DNA from: Ornithinibacillus halotolerans
GTDB taxonomy: Bacteria > Bacillota > Bacilli > Bacillales > Amphibacillaceae
Reading direction: 5' to 3'
Assembly: GCF_014637405.1 (NCBI RefSeq)
Contig: NZ_BMEY01000002.1
Location: 62,001-126,000 of the forward strand
DNA: 64,000 nt
The translations under genes were made by a program, and so were the position numbers. Numbering within the stretch: position 1 is the first letter of the stretch; the number at the start of each line of letters is the position of its first letter. The notes under the pieces were generated by a model. It was not told where the DNA came from. It did no database searches and saw only the letters and a list, made by a program, of their open reading frames with translations. This document shows positions 1 to 8,941 of this stretch, piece by piece.

Positions 1-1629
1 CTATTTGAAGGAAGTTTAAATTTAAGTTTTAAAGAATTACGTGGAGTTGGAAAACCAATTTTTCGAATCTCCACTTTAGGGGCCTTTATTGCTTGGATCC
101 TAGGTTCATTAACCGCACATTATATTGCAGGTTTGGATTGGCCAGTTGCCTTTGTTATTGGAGGATTATTCATTGTAACTGGTCCAACGGTAATCATGCC
201 ATTGCTACGTCAATCAAAATTAAAGCCGAGACCTGCTAAGATATTAAAATGGGAAGGAATTATTGTTGACCCAATAGGAGCATTACTTGCTGTATTTGCT
301 TTTGAAATTATCGCTTATTTAACTGCTAATGATCCAGATGGTACAGCTCTAGCAATGTTCTTCGCTGCTTCGATTTTTGCAGGGATTTTCGGATGGGTAT
401 GTGGACGTGGGATTGGATTTGTGTTTGAACGAGGACATATCCCAGAGTTTCTTAAATCACCAGCAGTATTTACAGTAGTTATTCTCTGTTTTACAGTAGC
501 AGATGAAATTATGCATGAAACAGGGTTATTATCTGTAACGGCAATGGGTATTACGTTAGCGAATATGGGAATTTCTTCAGTTGCTGACATGCGTCATTTC
601 AAAGAGAATATATCCATACTATTAATTTCTGCTATTTTCATCATGTTAACTGCGTCATTACAACTTGAAACTATTTTAGAAATTTTTAGTCCTAATATTA
701 TCGGCTATGTATTACTCATGATGTTCTTAGTACGTCCACTGTCTATTTTTCTATCGACATTTGGAACTGGGTTAACGTTTAATGAGAAATTATTAGTCGG
801 CTGGATTGCTCCAAGAGGTATTGTTGCCCTAACGGTATCAAGTTACTTTGCAACGATCCTTCTAGATGCTGGCTATGATGCAGAAATTCTAACGACATTA
901 ACGTTTGGGCTTGTATTCTTTACCGTATTAGCACATGGTTTTTCTATTGGTTGGTTAGCTAAAAAGCTGAATCTTTCTATGGAAGGTCGCCCTGGTACAT
1001 TAATTGTGGGAAGTAATATTTTCACGGTAGAACTTGCAAAATCATTAACGAAAGAAAATGTACCGGTTATTATTGTTGATAGTTCTTGGGAGAGATTAAA
1101 AGTTGCTCGTGAAGCGGGAGTTCCTTTTTATCATGAAGAACTACTTTCCGAACAAACAGAATATCATTTAGATACGATACCATATGAATATTTAGTTGCT
1201 GCAACGGCAAGTAAATCATATAACTCGTTAGTATGTACAACATTTATGCCAGAGTATGGACGAACAAATGTATTTAAAATTAGTCCATACGATAAAGTGT
1301 ATCGAACGGGAGAAATTGTATCAAAAGTCGGTGGCCGAATCTTATTTAAGAAAGAAGTAACCTTAGAGGATTTAGAGGAGAAAGTCCAAAAAGGATTTGT
1401 ATTCCGCCGAACAACAATCACCGAACAATATTCGTATAAACAATATTTAGCTGAAAAAGACGATGAAACAGTTTTTCTATACCTTGTTAAACCAACTGGG
1501 CAAATTAAATTTTACTCAGAAGAAATGCGTACGGTACCAAGTACAGGAGATGTTATCGTTAGCCTTATGCCAAGAAATAAGGAAAAAGCAAAAATTCAAG
1601 CTAGATTAGGAAATGGCGATTTGGAATAG
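1..1629 (+). CDS. Cation:proton antiporter, CPA1/NhaP type (5' truncated)
   Basis: The reading frame is open from the first base, so the gene starts before the window; the TTG at 133 is an internal Leu codon. The visible 542 residues begin with the LFEGSLNLSF segment typical of Na+/H+ exchangers, followed by hydrophobic helices with GPTVIMPLLR and GIIVDPIGALLA (the Asp-containing ion-binding region of CPA1 antiporters) and GWIAPRGIVALTVSS. From about residue 335 there is a soluble domain starting GTLIVGSNIFTVELAKSL that resembles a TrkA-N nucleotide-binding fold. Likely role: membrane exchange of Na+ or K+ for H+. A strong hairpin terminator follows. The ion cannot be deduced. Confidence 0.85.
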   Translation, partial: LFEGSLNLSFKELRGVGKPIFRISTLGAFIAWILGSLTAHYIAGLDWPVAFVIGGLFIVTGPTVIMPLLRQSKLKPRPAKILKWEGIIVDPIGALLAVFAFEIIAYLTANDPDGTALAMFFAASIFAGIFGWVCGRGIGFVFERGHIPEFLKSPAVFTVVILCFTVADEIMHETGLLSVTAMGITLANMGISSVADMRHFKENISILLISAIFIMLTASLQLETILEIFSPNIIGYVLLMMFLVRPLSIFLSTFGTGLTFNEKLLVGWIAPRGIVALTVSSYFATILLDAGYDAEILTTLTFGLVFFTVLAHGFSIGWLAKKLNLSMEGRPGTLIVGSNIFTVELAKSLTKENVPVIIVDSSWERLKVAREAGVPFYHEELLSEQTEYHLDTIPYEYLVAATASKSYNSLVCTTFMPEYGRTNVFKISPYDKVYRTGEIVSKVGGRILFKKEVTLEDLEEKVQKGFVFRRTTITEQYSYKQYLAEKDDETVFLYLVKPTGQIKFYSEEMRTVPSTGDVIVSLMPRNKEKAKIQARLGNGDLE

Positions 1630-1655
1630 AAAAGTTTTCTACGAGTCTTAACATA

Positions 1656-1704
1656 AATAGTGGGTAAGATCATCATTGGATGATATTACCCACTATTTTT
1701 ATTT
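1656..1704 (+). terminator. Intrinsic terminator of antiporter gene
   Basis: A 12-bp perfect stem (AATAGTGGGTAA, 1656-1667, with its complement at 1686-1697) extends inward through a nearly complementary GATCATC/GATGATA pair and is followed by a T-rich run. Confidence 0.85.
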
Positions 1705-1791
1705 TAGAGTTAAAGTGAGATAATTTTCTTTTATAAATGATTTATTAAAGGAACTTTTACGTGTAGTTCTAAGTCTATATACATAGAGGGG

Positions 1792-2295
1792 GTGCTTGGA
1801 ATTAATAGATTAAAAGAACGAGATATATATGAAAACTATTTCGAAAAAGTTTATAAAACAACTTTTTATATTTTGAAAAATGAGGAACTAGCAAAAGATG
1901 CAACACACGATACATTTATAAAAGTGTTTAAAAATTTGGGGAAGATGAAAGATCAAACGAAAATAAATGCTTGGATAACAACAATCGCTTCACGCACTGC
2001 CATTGATATTTATAATAAAAATAAAAAACTAATAACATATGAATTAAAGGAAGAACATGCTCACATCTCAGATGAATTCAACTATACAAAAGATGAGTTA
2101 GAAAGCTATTTAAAAAGTATTCCACCTGAACAAAAACAGGTGTTGATATTGAAGTATATAGAAGATTTACCTGAGAAAGAAATTGCTAAGCAACTTTCCA
2201 TTAAATTAGGAACTGTTAAATCAAGAATACATCGTGCAAAACAAAAATTATTTGATCTATACCAATTAGGAGGTGATAGTGATGTCCAAGAATAA
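1792..2295 (+). CDS. ECF-type RNA polymerase sigma factor
   Basis: 167 residues with the two-domain layout of extracytoplasmic-function sigma factors. Region 2 (about 10-75) holds YENYFEKVYKTTFYILKN and DATHDTFIKVFKNL; region 4 (about 105-160) holds PPEQKQVLILKYIEDL and the helix-turn-helix GTVKSRIHRAKQKL. It directs RNA polymerase to a stress regulon and is probably held inactive by the membrane protein encoded next, whose start overlaps its 3' end. The start is uncertain: GTG 1792 lies immediately after the GAGGGG ribosome site, which is too close, while the in-frame ATT at 1801 has better spacing; no in-frame ATG is near. Target regulon unknown. Confidence 0.85.
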   Translation: MLGINRLKERDIYENYFEKVYKTTFYILKNEELAKDATHDTFIKVFKNLGKMKDQTKINAWITTIASRTAIDIYNKNKKLITYELKEEHAHISDEFNYTKDELESYLKSIPPEQKQVLILKYIEDLPEKEIAKQLSIKLGTVKSRIHRAKQKLFDLYQLGGDSDVQE

Positions 2296-2866
2296 CGAAT
2301 TAGAAGCAAGTATAAAGGAACATGTAACAAAGGAAATGAATGCGATTAACGTGCCAAAAGGATTAAAAGAGGAAATGTGGATGCAAGTTCAGTCTGCTCA
2401 TAAGAAGAGAAAGTTAACCATTAACGTATTTCCATATATAGCTGCAATCGCATGTTTAATAATTTTCATTCCGCTAGTATTAAGTGGATTACCTACGAAA
2501 ATGGCTAGTGGAGATTTGTCTGGTCAATCGTTTGCTATTTCAACTCCAGATCCTAATAGCAGCCCTGATAAATTATACTCCATTATGACAATAGAATTTA
2601 TAGACAATGAGACAGTTTCAACAGCCAGATACGGAGAGGGAACATACGAGTTAAATGATGACGAACTGATCCTTTATTATGAAAATGATAATGAGTATGT
2701 AGAAATTAGATTCACTCTAGAGGAAAGTGATAAGGCTGGCAGTGAATATCTTGCTGAGATTAATGAAGTTATTTTTGAGATGGAAGACTATGATAAGGTA
2801 AGTTATTATAGGAATTTGGCTAATACATTTTATCATCGTAGCGGTGTGTTTTTTGTGAAGAAATAA
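2282..2866 (+). CDS. Putative membrane anti-sigma factor
   Basis: About 194 residues. ATG 2282 was chosen because AGGAGGTGAT (2268-2277) sits just before it, inside the end of the sigma gene (14-bp overlap, translational coupling). A charged cytoplasmic N-terminus (residues 1-45) is followed by one membrane segment (INVFPYIAAIACLIIFIPLV) and an extracytoplasmic domain of about 125 residues with no family I recognise. Position after an ECF sigma gene plus single-pass topology is the classical anti-sigma arrangement. No zinc-type HxxxCxxC motif is visible, so it is not a ZAS-type anti-sigma factor. Function is inferred from context. Confidence 0.7.
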   Translation: MSKNNELEASIKEHVTKEMNAINVPKGLKEEMWMQVQSAHKKRKLTINVFPYIAAIACLIIFIPLVLSGLPTKMASGDLSGQSFAISTPDPNSSPDKLYSIMTIEFIDNETVSTARYGEGTYELNDDELILYYENDNEYVEIRFTLEESDKAGSEYLAEINEVIFEMEDYDKVSYYRNLANTFYHRSGVFFVKK

Positions 2867-2886
2867 AAAATTAGTTGTAACAAAAG

Positions 2887-2924
2887 AAAAATGCAGAGGA
2901 GTAATAATCCTTCTGCATTTTTCA
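2887..2924. terminator. Bidirectional terminator between convergent genes
   Basis: AAAAATGCAGAGGA (2887-2900) pairs with TCCTTCTGCATTTTT (2908-2922) with one bulged base; the A- and T-runs make it usable from both strands, between the anti-sigma gene and the small minus-strand gene. Confidence 0.8.
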
Positions 2925-2956
2925 TAGTTTAATATATGTTTTTTTGAGCGACATAC

Positions 2957-3136
2957 TCACTCAAACTCTTCTAGCTGTCTACGTACCTCTGCAATTTCTT
3001 TCTCTAAGCGAATAAGCTGTTCCTCCGCTGAAGAAGCTCTCCCTCGCACATATACTAGTTTATCTAAATCACTTTGAATACGAACATAATCTGATTTAAG
3101 TTCATCTAATTTGTCTTCTAATTCTTTTTTGGTCAA
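2957..3136 (-). CDS. Small coiled-coil protein, SE1832-like
   Basis: About 59 residues, almost entirely charged and predicted helical: KKELEDKLDELKSDYVRIQ then LEKEIAEVRRQLEEFE at the C-terminus, with heptad-like Leu/Ile spacing. It resembles the short Firmicutes proteins annotated as SE1832 family, function unknown. The start was placed at TTG 3136 because AAGAGG (3150-3145) is 8 nt upstream; an alternative GTG at 3145 overlaps that ribosome site. Monocistronic, divergent from the GNAT gene and convergent with the anti-sigma gene. No membrane segment or cysteine. Confidence 0.7.
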   Translation of the reverse strand: MTKKELEDKLDELKSDYVRIQSDLDKLVYVRGRASSAEEQLIRLEKEIAEVRRQLEEFE

Positions 3137-3174
3137 TTTATTCACCTCTTACTAATAATCTTACAAGGAACTCT

Positions 3175-3202
3175 TTTACAACTCAAACGATTCGTGTATA
3201 AT
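3175..3202 (+). promoter_or_regulatory. Sigma-A promoter of GNAT gene
   Basis: TTTACA (3175-3180), 16 bp, then TATAAT (3197-3202), 35 bp before the gene's start codon. Confidence 0.6.
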
Positions 3203-3236
3203 AAATCCAATTATTCTAACAAAGGGGGAGAAATAC

Positions 3237-4085
3237 ATGAAGATTTACTTAGAATCATCCATCCATCGTTATTTAGAAAAAGTAGAGGAACTATTACTAG
3301 AACATGAAGCTAATAACAGTTTAATGTTAGGTTTATTAGACCGGGGGAAGAATAATGTTGGCGTATTCGTTGATGGCATTCATCTAGGGATTGTGGAAGA
3401 GGGGGGTAAAGCAGTCTATGCGTTTATGCAAACACCTCCAAACAAGTGGATTCTTCCTACAGTAAATAACTTAGATGAAACTATTATTCGAAGTATCACG
3501 GATTTTTTATTTCAACATAAATATCCAGTTCCAGGTGCTATTGGGCAAGTTGAAGTAGCGGAAGTATTTCTCTCTTATTGGAAGGAAAAAACGAATAAAA
3601 CGGCTAGTCTACATATGAAACAACTAATCTATCAATTGGATGAGGTAAAAGTGGAACCAGTTAAAAATGGACAGCTTATTCAAGCTGATCAAACACATCA
3701 ATCTATAGTTAGGGACTGGCTCATTTACTTTGGTGAACAGGCGAATTTGCCGATGACAAAAACACAAGCAGAAAGTATGGCAACTTCTTATATACAAAGA
3801 AAATCATTATATTTATGGGAACAAAATGGGGTACTAGTCTCTATGGCAAACAATTCGAGAAAGACACGTAATGGTGCAACCGTCAATGCTGTATTCACTC
3901 CAGACGAATATAAACGAAATGGCTATGCCACAAGTGTAGTAGCAGCGTTATCTCAGAAACTATTAGATGATGGTGCTAAGTTTTGTACTTTATATACGGA
4001 TTTAGCCAATCCGACTTCAAACAGTATTTATAAGAAAATTGGATATTATGTTGTTGGCGATTCGGTAGATTATCGATTGGATTGA
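3237..4085 (+). CDS. GNAT family N-acetyltransferase
   Basis: 282 residues. The C-terminal third carries the acetyl-CoA-binding GNAT core: VNAVFTPDEYKRNGYATSVV (motif A with R-N-G-Y-A pyrophosphate loop) and then YTDLANPTSNSIYKKIGYYV (motif B region with the usual N-x-x-Y-x-x-x-G-Y). The first 150 residues form a second, degenerate GNAT-like half, as in other two-lobed GNATs of this size. Transfers an acetyl group to an unknown amine. Good ribosome site AAGGGGGAG before ATG 3237 and its own promoter. A repeat array follows the stop codon. Confidence 0.8.
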   Translation: MKIYLESSIHRYLEKVEELLLEHEANNSLMLGLLDRGKNNVGVFVDGIHLGIVEEGGKAVYAFMQTPPNKWILPTVNNLDETIIRSITDFLFQHKYPVPGAIGQVEVAEVFLSYWKEKTNKTASLHMKQLIYQLDEVKVEPVKNGQLIQADQTHQSIVRDWLIYFGEQANLPMTKTQAESMATSYIQRKSLYLWEQNGVLVSMANNSRKTRNGATVNAVFTPDEYKRNGYATSVVAALSQKLLDDGAKFCTLYTDLANPTSNSIYKKIGYYVVGDSVDYRLD

Positions 4086-4097
4086 AGGGATTTCGTA

Positions 4098-4460
4098 TAT
4101 TACCTTTAGCGCTGTTGAAGTGGTAGAAGGTCTTATAGAGTGGTTCTATGTACCCTATTGGTGGGTATAGAGTGGTAAAGGTCATATAGAACTGCTCTAG
4201 GTACCCATTCCGAGCTAATAACAATGATGAAGGTTCTATAGAGCGGTTCTATGCTCCCTTTCCCTCCCTAAACAGTAGAGAAGGGTCGATAGAGCACTTC
4301 TATGTCCCCTTCTCAGTATCAAGGTCATTGAAAAGGTAACATAGCTTCATCCTATATTACCTTCCAACTTCATAACAACCAAGCAAAGAAAAATAAGTGC
4401 TTCTATATTCCCATTAAAGCTCTTAACAGCTTCAAAAGGTCCTATAGAAGCACTCACTAT
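4098..4460. repeat. Tandem palindromic array A, 51-52 bp period
   Basis: The whole gap between the convergent GNAT and AI-2E genes is made of diverged units. The landmark TATAGAG recurs at 4134, 4185, 4237, 4288 and, as CATAGC, 4340 (steps 51, 52, 51, 52). Each unit begins AAGG and ends CCCTT around a stem such as ATAGA..TCTAT, with a 3-nt mismatch in the middle of the stem. The last part (about 4396-4453) folds as a larger hairpin AGTGCTTCTATA/TATAGAAGCACT next to the AI-2E stop codon and may serve as its terminator. Confidence 0.75.
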
Positions 4461-4466
4461 AACTAC

Positions 4467-5558
4467 TTATATTAATGCATCTTCTTTATTCTTCCTCGTA
4501 TCCTGATACGTTTCCCAGAAATGAACAATAATTGCTTTTACAACAGCGTAGAATGGAACTGCAAATAAGATTCCTATAAATCCTGCAATACTTCCAGCTG
4601 CTAAAATAATAGTAATGATCGTTAAGGGGTGAATTCGGAGTACATGCCCCATGATGTTTGGAGAGATAAAGTTCCCCTCAATTTGTTGGGCGATAATCAT
4701 AATGATTGCAATCCAAACTACATTCATTGGATCCTCGAAAACCCCTACGATTGCTGCTGGTACCACAGCTATAAACGGTCCAATAAATGGCACGACACAC
4801 ATTACCATCCCAAATAAAGCTAACGATAATGCATAATTTAAATCAATAATTAAATACCCGATAAATAGCATAACCCCAATACTTAAACTCACTAAAAGCT
4901 GTCCTTGAATGTAAGCAGAAAGTGTATGGTCAATCTTTTGCAAAAGGTTGCGGAGATTACTTGCCTTTTTCGGTTCAAAGATTTGCGTAACGAATGGCAT
5001 GAATTTTTCTCCATCCTTCAGCATGAAGAATAAGAAGAACGGTACTAAAACAAGCGAGAAAATAAATCCAACTATTTGGCTAATAAAGCCGATAAGAAAG
5101 GTCATAAATCCTTCAATATAGCTTTGTAAATTAGCCATAATATTATCAATGGTTTCATCGACTTCTTCAGGTATGATCCGTTGTATACTCTCATTTGTTT
5201 GTATGTAATCAATAACATCCTGGGCAGCCTTTACCATCGTAGGAATGTTTGCAACAAATCTTTCAAATTGATCTCTGGCAATTGGGATGATAAACATTGT
5301 AAATACGAATCCGACTAGAATGATTAGTACAAAGATAATCAGAATACCTAATAGCTTAGGTACTTTATATTTAAGTAAAAATTTCATGACAGGCCTAGTT
5401 AAATAGTATAGTAATCCGGCTGCAATAAGAGGAAAAGCTATTGCTCCGATATATTTAAAAGCCGGGTCAAAAATAAATCTCGTTTTGTAGACAAGATAGA
5501 TTAATAGAAAAGATAAAATTAAGGCAACCAATATTTGAAACCAGCGTTTATTCAGCAA
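4467..5558 (-). CDS. AI-2E family transporter (YdbI/YueF-type membrane protein)
   Basis: 363 residues with about eight membrane segments, a soluble central section (roughly 80-150, rich in EEVDETIDNI-type charges), and the family hallmarks VPFFLFFMLKDGEKF and VVPFIGPFIAVVPAAIVG followed by GNFISPNIMGHVLRIHPLT. Members were named after an E. coli autoinducer-2 exporter, but several Bacillus relatives are linked to Na+(Li+)/H+ exchange, so the substrate is open. The start is TTG 5558 with only a weak ribosome site (GAGTGTGATG). Monocistronic. Confidence 0.85.
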   Translation of the reverse strand: MLNKRWFQILVALILSFLLIYLVYKTRFIFDPAFKYIGAIAFPLIAAGLLYYLTRPVMKFLLKYKVPKLLGILIIFVLIILVGFVFTMFIIPIARDQFERFVANIPTMVKAAQDVIDYIQTNESIQRIIPEEVDETIDNIMANLQSYIEGFMTFLIGFISQIVGFIFSLVLVPFFLFFMLKDGEKFMPFVTQIFEPKKASNLRNLLQKIDHTLSAYIQGQLLVSLSIGVMLFIGYLIIDLNYALSLALFGMVMCVVPFIGPFIAVVPAAIVGVFEDPMNVVWIAIIMIIAQQIEGNFISPNIMGHVLRIHPLTIITIILAAGSIAGFIGILFAVPFYAVVKAIIVHFWETYQDTRKNKEDALI

Positions 5559-5769
5559 TTTTCATCACACTCTCTATATTCTTTAAGTAATCATATATTA
5601 TCTTGCATGATTTCGCATGCATTAAATCTATTTTTACATAAAAATAACACATTCTATTACTATTAATTTTATCCGAAAAAATGAAAGATTAAACTACCGT
5701 TCCGTTATTAGATAATTACCATCTAATATGTTAGAATTTGGTCAGATAAACATGTGGAGGACTAAGCAG

Positions 5770-7503
5770 ATGAGCAACTGGAAGTCAGTATATAATAAAT
5801 GGAATCAATTTCAAGAGCTAGATTCGAAACTGAAACAAGAATTAGAACAACTTAAAACAAATGAACAACAATTAGAAGATGCTTTTTATAAAGAACTATC
5901 ATTTGGAACAGGTGGAATTCGCGGTGTGTTGGGTGTCGGTACAAACCGGATGAATATCTATACGATCCGTAAAGCCGTCTATGGACTAGCTTCCTACTTA
6001 CTAGAAAATACGGTTAATGTAAAGGAACGTGGTGTTGTCGTTGCTTATGATTCAAGATATATGTCGAAGGAATTTGCTGTTGAGACGGCAAAAACACTTG
6101 GAACCTTTGGTATTCGTACGTATGTATTTGAATCGTTAAGACCTACTCCGTTATTATCTTTTGCTGTACGCTATTTAGGAACAGCTGCTGGTGCGATGAT
6201 TACAGCGAGCCATAATCCTCCGGAATATAATGGTTTCAAAGTTTATAATGATGATGGAGGCCAAATGATCCCTGAAGAGGCGAATCAAATTATCGAGAAT
6301 ATCTCTAAGATAGAAAACGAACTAGCCATCCCTGTTATGGAACAAGCTGAATTAGAAGAAAAGCAGTTATTAGTCTGGGTTGGTGAAGAAGTAGATAATG
6401 CTTACTTGGAACAATTACGTCAAATTTCTAAGCTTCCCGTAGAGGAGATGGAACAAGACAAAGATGTAACTATTGTTTTTACACCACTACATGGTACTGC
6501 ATATTCCCTAGTAACAAGAGGACTAGAACAATTAAACTTTAGAAATATTTCTGTTGTGGAAGAACAAGCTCAACCAGATCCAGAATTTTCAAGCGTAGAA
6601 TCACCAAACCCAGAAGAACATCAAGCCTTTTCAATGGCTATTGAACTTGGAAAAAAGGTTAATGCAGATATTCTTTTAGGAACAGATCCTGACGCGGACC
6701 GATTAGGTGTGGCAGTGAAGGATAATAATGGCCAATATACCGTCCTAACAGGAAATCAACTTGGTGCATTATTAATTGATTATATTTTATCACATTTAGA
6801 AGATGTACATCTCTCCAATGCTAAAATATTAAAAACAATTGTTACGTCTGAACTCGGACAAGAAGTTGCTCGACATTATGGTGTAGATACGATTAACACG
6901 TTGACAGGTTTTAAGTATATTGGTGAAAAAATCCACGAATTCGATTCAACAGGTGAAAGGTTTGTATTTGGTTATGAGGAAAGCTATGGTTATTTAATAA
7001 GTAGCTTTGCACGTGATAAAGATGCTGTCCAAGCTGCTGTTATGGCAAGTGAAATGGCATATTTCTGGAAAAAGCAAGGCAAGACATTACTAGATGCTTT
7101 AGAAGTATTGTATGAAAGACATGGCTATTATCGAGAAGGGATGTCTTCCTTAACTTTAAAAGGAAAAGAAGGCTCAGAGAAAATAGCTTTAATAATGGAC
7201 ACCATTCGTAAAAATCCATTCGAGGAAATTGCTGGCTACAATGTGGAAGCGGTAGAAGATTATTTAATTAGTGAACGTCATCTTCTATCTACTAATGAAA
7301 TAGAAACAATTGAACTCCCAAAAGAAAATGTATTGAAGTTTGTACTGCAAAACAATAGTTGGGTTTGTCTAAGACCATCTGGAACAGAACCAAAAATTAA
7401 ATGTTATTACGGAACTTGTGGTACTAGTCTACAAGAAAGTGAACAAGCACTTGCTGCCCTGAAGGAAACAATGACTAAGGTTATGAATGAGATTATTTCA
7501 TAG
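5770..7503 (+). CDS. pgcA: Phosphoglucomutase / phosphomannomutase family
   Basis: 577 residues, the usual length for the Bacillus alpha-phosphoglucomutase PgcA, which interconverts glucose-1-phosphate and glucose-6-phosphate for cell-wall glucolipid and teichoic acid precursors. Visible: catalytic phosphoserine loop TASHNPPEYNG (Ser147), Mg2+ loop GTDPDADRLG (306-310), sugar-binding loop GYEESYGYL (about 405), phosphate loop RPSGTEPKIK (about 535). ATG 5770 was chosen over upstream starts because GTGGAGGA (5754-5761) lies 8 nt before it. Followed at 55 bp by a remnant of the 3'-end repeat element. Confidence 0.92.
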   Translation: MSNWKSVYNKWNQFQELDSKLKQELEQLKTNEQQLEDAFYKELSFGTGGIRGVLGVGTNRMNIYTIRKAVYGLASYLLENTVNVKERGVVVAYDSRYMSKEFAVETAKTLGTFGIRTYVFESLRPTPLLSFAVRYLGTAAGAMITASHNPPEYNGFKVYNDDGGQMIPEEANQIIENISKIENELAIPVMEQAELEEKQLLVWVGEEVDNAYLEQLRQISKLPVEEMEQDKDVTIVFTPLHGTAYSLVTRGLEQLNFRNISVVEEQAQPDPEFSSVESPNPEEHQAFSMAIELGKKVNADILLGTDPDADRLGVAVKDNNGQYTVLTGNQLGALLIDYILSHLEDVHLSNAKILKTIVTSELGQEVARHYGVDTINTLTGFKYIGEKIHEFDSTGERFVFGYEESYGYLISSFARDKDAVQAAVMASEMAYFWKKQGKTLLDALEVLYERHGYYREGMSSLTLKGKEGSEKIALIMDTIRKNPFEEIAGYNVEAVEDYLISERHLLSTNEIETIELPKENVLKFVLQNNSWVCLRPSGTEPKIKCYYGTCGTSLQESEQALAALKETMTKVMNEIIS

Positions 7504-7557
7504 AAGAGGTTGGGTTATATCTCTATCAGGATATGTAAAAGAGGAAAACGCATCACA

Positions 7558-7593
7558 CCAGCCCTGGAAAGTGAAGTATATTTCTGGGGCTGG
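7558..7593 (+). repeat. Remnant of 3'-end element (right end), hairpin
   Basis: CCAGCCCTGGAAA (7558-7570) pairs throughout, with two G-T wobbles, with TTTCTGGGGCTGG (7581-7593). The sequence TGGAAAGTGAAGTATATTTC matches the right terminus of the elements at 9366, 29635, 41363 and 59650, so it is probably a shrunken copy. It lies 55 bp after the pgcA stop and may now act as its transcript end. Confidence 0.65.
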
Positions 7594-7680
7594 TTATTTG
7601 CATATGCACTAATACTCGATATTACCTTAGATAGAAATATTATTATACCCAAGCTCTTTTTCTTAGGAGGGTAATCTAAT

Positions 7681-8040
7681 TTGGCGATAATAAAGAGCAA
7701 GCGAATATACGAAGCTTATTCTAGTGATGATGGTATCCGCATCTTAGTCGATCGTCTTTGGCCACGAGGAATTTCCAAAGAAAAAGCAAAACTCGGGTTT
7801 TGGTTAAAAGAAGTTGCGCCTTCGAACGAACTAAGAAAATGGTACAACCATGATCTAAACAAATTTGAAGAATTTAAAGAGCGATACATAAGTGAACTAA
7901 AGGTAGGATTGCAGTATGAAGCCTTAACAGAACTGAAACAAATAATTATAAATACATCTGGAACAGTAACTTTACTATATGGAGCAAAGGAAGAAACATT
8001 TAATCAAACGTTTGTATTAATGGAATTGTTGAAGAAATAG
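7681..8040 (+). CDS. DUF488 family protein (YeaO-like)
   Basis: 119 residues matching the short DUF488/YeaO family: IYEAYSSDDGIRILVDRLWPRGISKEKA near the start, then WLKEVAPSNELRKWYNHD and a C-terminal TLLYGAKEE strand. The biochemical function is unknown; conserved Arg, Trp and Asp residues suggest an enzyme or nucleic-acid-related role. TTG 7681 is used with GGAGGG about 10 nt upstream. Monocistronic, with its own terminator. Confidence 0.8.
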   Translation: MAIIKSKRIYEAYSSDDGIRILVDRLWPRGISKEKAKLGFWLKEVAPSNELRKWYNHDLNKFEEFKERYISELKVGLQYEALTELKQIIINTSGTVTLLYGAKEETFNQTFVLMELLKK

Positions 8041-8066
8041 AATAGAGAATTATAGAAGTTTGTGAG

Positions 8067-8114
8067 GATGATTTATATCGCTTAGTAACAAAAGCGAAAT
8101 TAATCATCTTTTTT
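8067..8114 (+). terminator. Intrinsic terminator of DUF488 gene
   Basis: GATGATT (8067-8073) pairs with AATCATC (8102-8108); the stem continues with TCGCTT/AAGCGA and is followed by TTTTTT. Confidence 0.8.
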
Positions 8115-8139
8115 ATTGGAAAGGAATACCATAATTCGC

Positions 8140-8197
8140 TTGATGTTTAGTAAGCAATGTTATATATTTATAACATAAAGAGATATATTTATAACAT
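8140..8197 (+). promoter_or_regulatory. Promoter with palindromic operator before xre gene
   Basis: TTGATG (8140-8145), 17 bp, TATATT (8163-8168). A perfect palindrome ATGTTATATATTTATAACAT (8157-8176) covers the -10 box, and its right 15 bp (ATATATTTATAACAT) recur at 8183-8197, 21 bp or two helical turns downstream. This layout predicts cooperative binding by a repressor, most simply the Xre protein encoded 18 bp further on (inference). Confidence 0.65.
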
Positions 8198-8214
8198 TTA
8201 AGGGGTATTGCCTA

Positions 8215-8421
8215 TTGTTAAAAACAAGAATAAAAGAATATCGTTTAAAATACGACATGAATCAGCAAACATTAGCAGAGCTTGTTGGGGTTAGAAGAGA
8301 GACAATTGGTCATTTGGAGCGGGGCAACTATAACCCGTCGCTTAAACTAGCATGGGATATAGCTAAAGTATTTAACGTATCAATTGAAGAAATTTTTGAG
8401 TACGTAGAGGAGGAAAAGTAA
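8215..8421 (+). CDS. Xre/Cro-type helix-turn-helix regulator
   Basis: 68 residues, a single HTH_3 domain: [40 protein letters not shown] and [20 protein letters not shown]. This is the YozG/YvaO-like minimal regulator class that usually represses its own operon. TTG 8215 has AAGGGG upstream. Its stop codon TAA (8419-8421) overlaps the ATG of the next membrane-protein gene, so the three genes 8215-9271 are translationally coupled. Confidence 0.88.
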   Translation: MLKTRIKEYRLKYDMNQQTLAELVGVRRETIGHLERGNYNPSLKLAWDIAKVFNVSIEEIFEYVEEEK

Positions 8422-8939
8422 TGGATGAGAGAAGCCAGCAAATGATTGCAAGGGGAATTGGAATAACTTTAGCATTGTTATATGTCGGATTGTTTGTTTC
8501 AGCTATATGGAAATATGTGGACACGAAAGATATTGCAAATAGCACATTGGAAATTATTTTTATCGTCTTAATTCCTGCTTCTATCGCTTGGTTTGCAAGA
8601 AAAGATGAGAGTTTATCCATTCCTAAAATGGTGTCAGGGGAAAACGTCCCAACAGAATTGACCAAAGAAGCTAGAAAGAGTAGAAAAAAATACTATTTTT
8701 GGGATTCAGTTGGATTTGCAATTGCTGTATTAATTCTTACCATCCTTTCCACCTTTTTCATTGAAAAGGATTGGCAACATCTACTCTTATTTCCGAATTT
8801 AAATGAGACTTGGAATATTATCTATGTATTAGGCATGGAGTTTATTATGTCCATTATTGTGTTCTTTGCCATTTCATTTGTATGGGAGGAGTGGAATGTT
8901 AGAAAATACAATAAGAAATTAGAAGACCTGGAGGAGTAA
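8421..8939 (+). CDS. Four-helix membrane protein in xre operon
   Basis: 172 residues with four hydrophobic segments at about 13-30, 43-58, 95-112 and 133-151, short charged loops and a charged C-terminus (RKYNKKLEDLEE). It may belong to the DUF6773-like membrane proteins found beside Xre regulators, but I recognise no functional motif. GAGGAGGAAAA precedes ATG 8421, which overlaps the regulator's stop codon. The arrangement (small Xre regulator, membrane protein, small soluble protein) suggests a self-regulated envelope function; stress sensing or immunity are both guesses. Confidence 0.75.
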   Translation: MDERSQQMIARGIGITLALLYVGLFVSAIWKYVDTKDIANSTLEIIFIVLIPASIAWFARKDESLSIPKMVSGENVPTELTKEARKSRKKYYFWDSVGFAIAVLILTILSTFFIEKDWQHLLLFPNLNETWNIIYVLGMEFIMSIIVFFAISFVWEEWNVRKYNKKLEDLEE

Positions 8940-8941
8940 TG

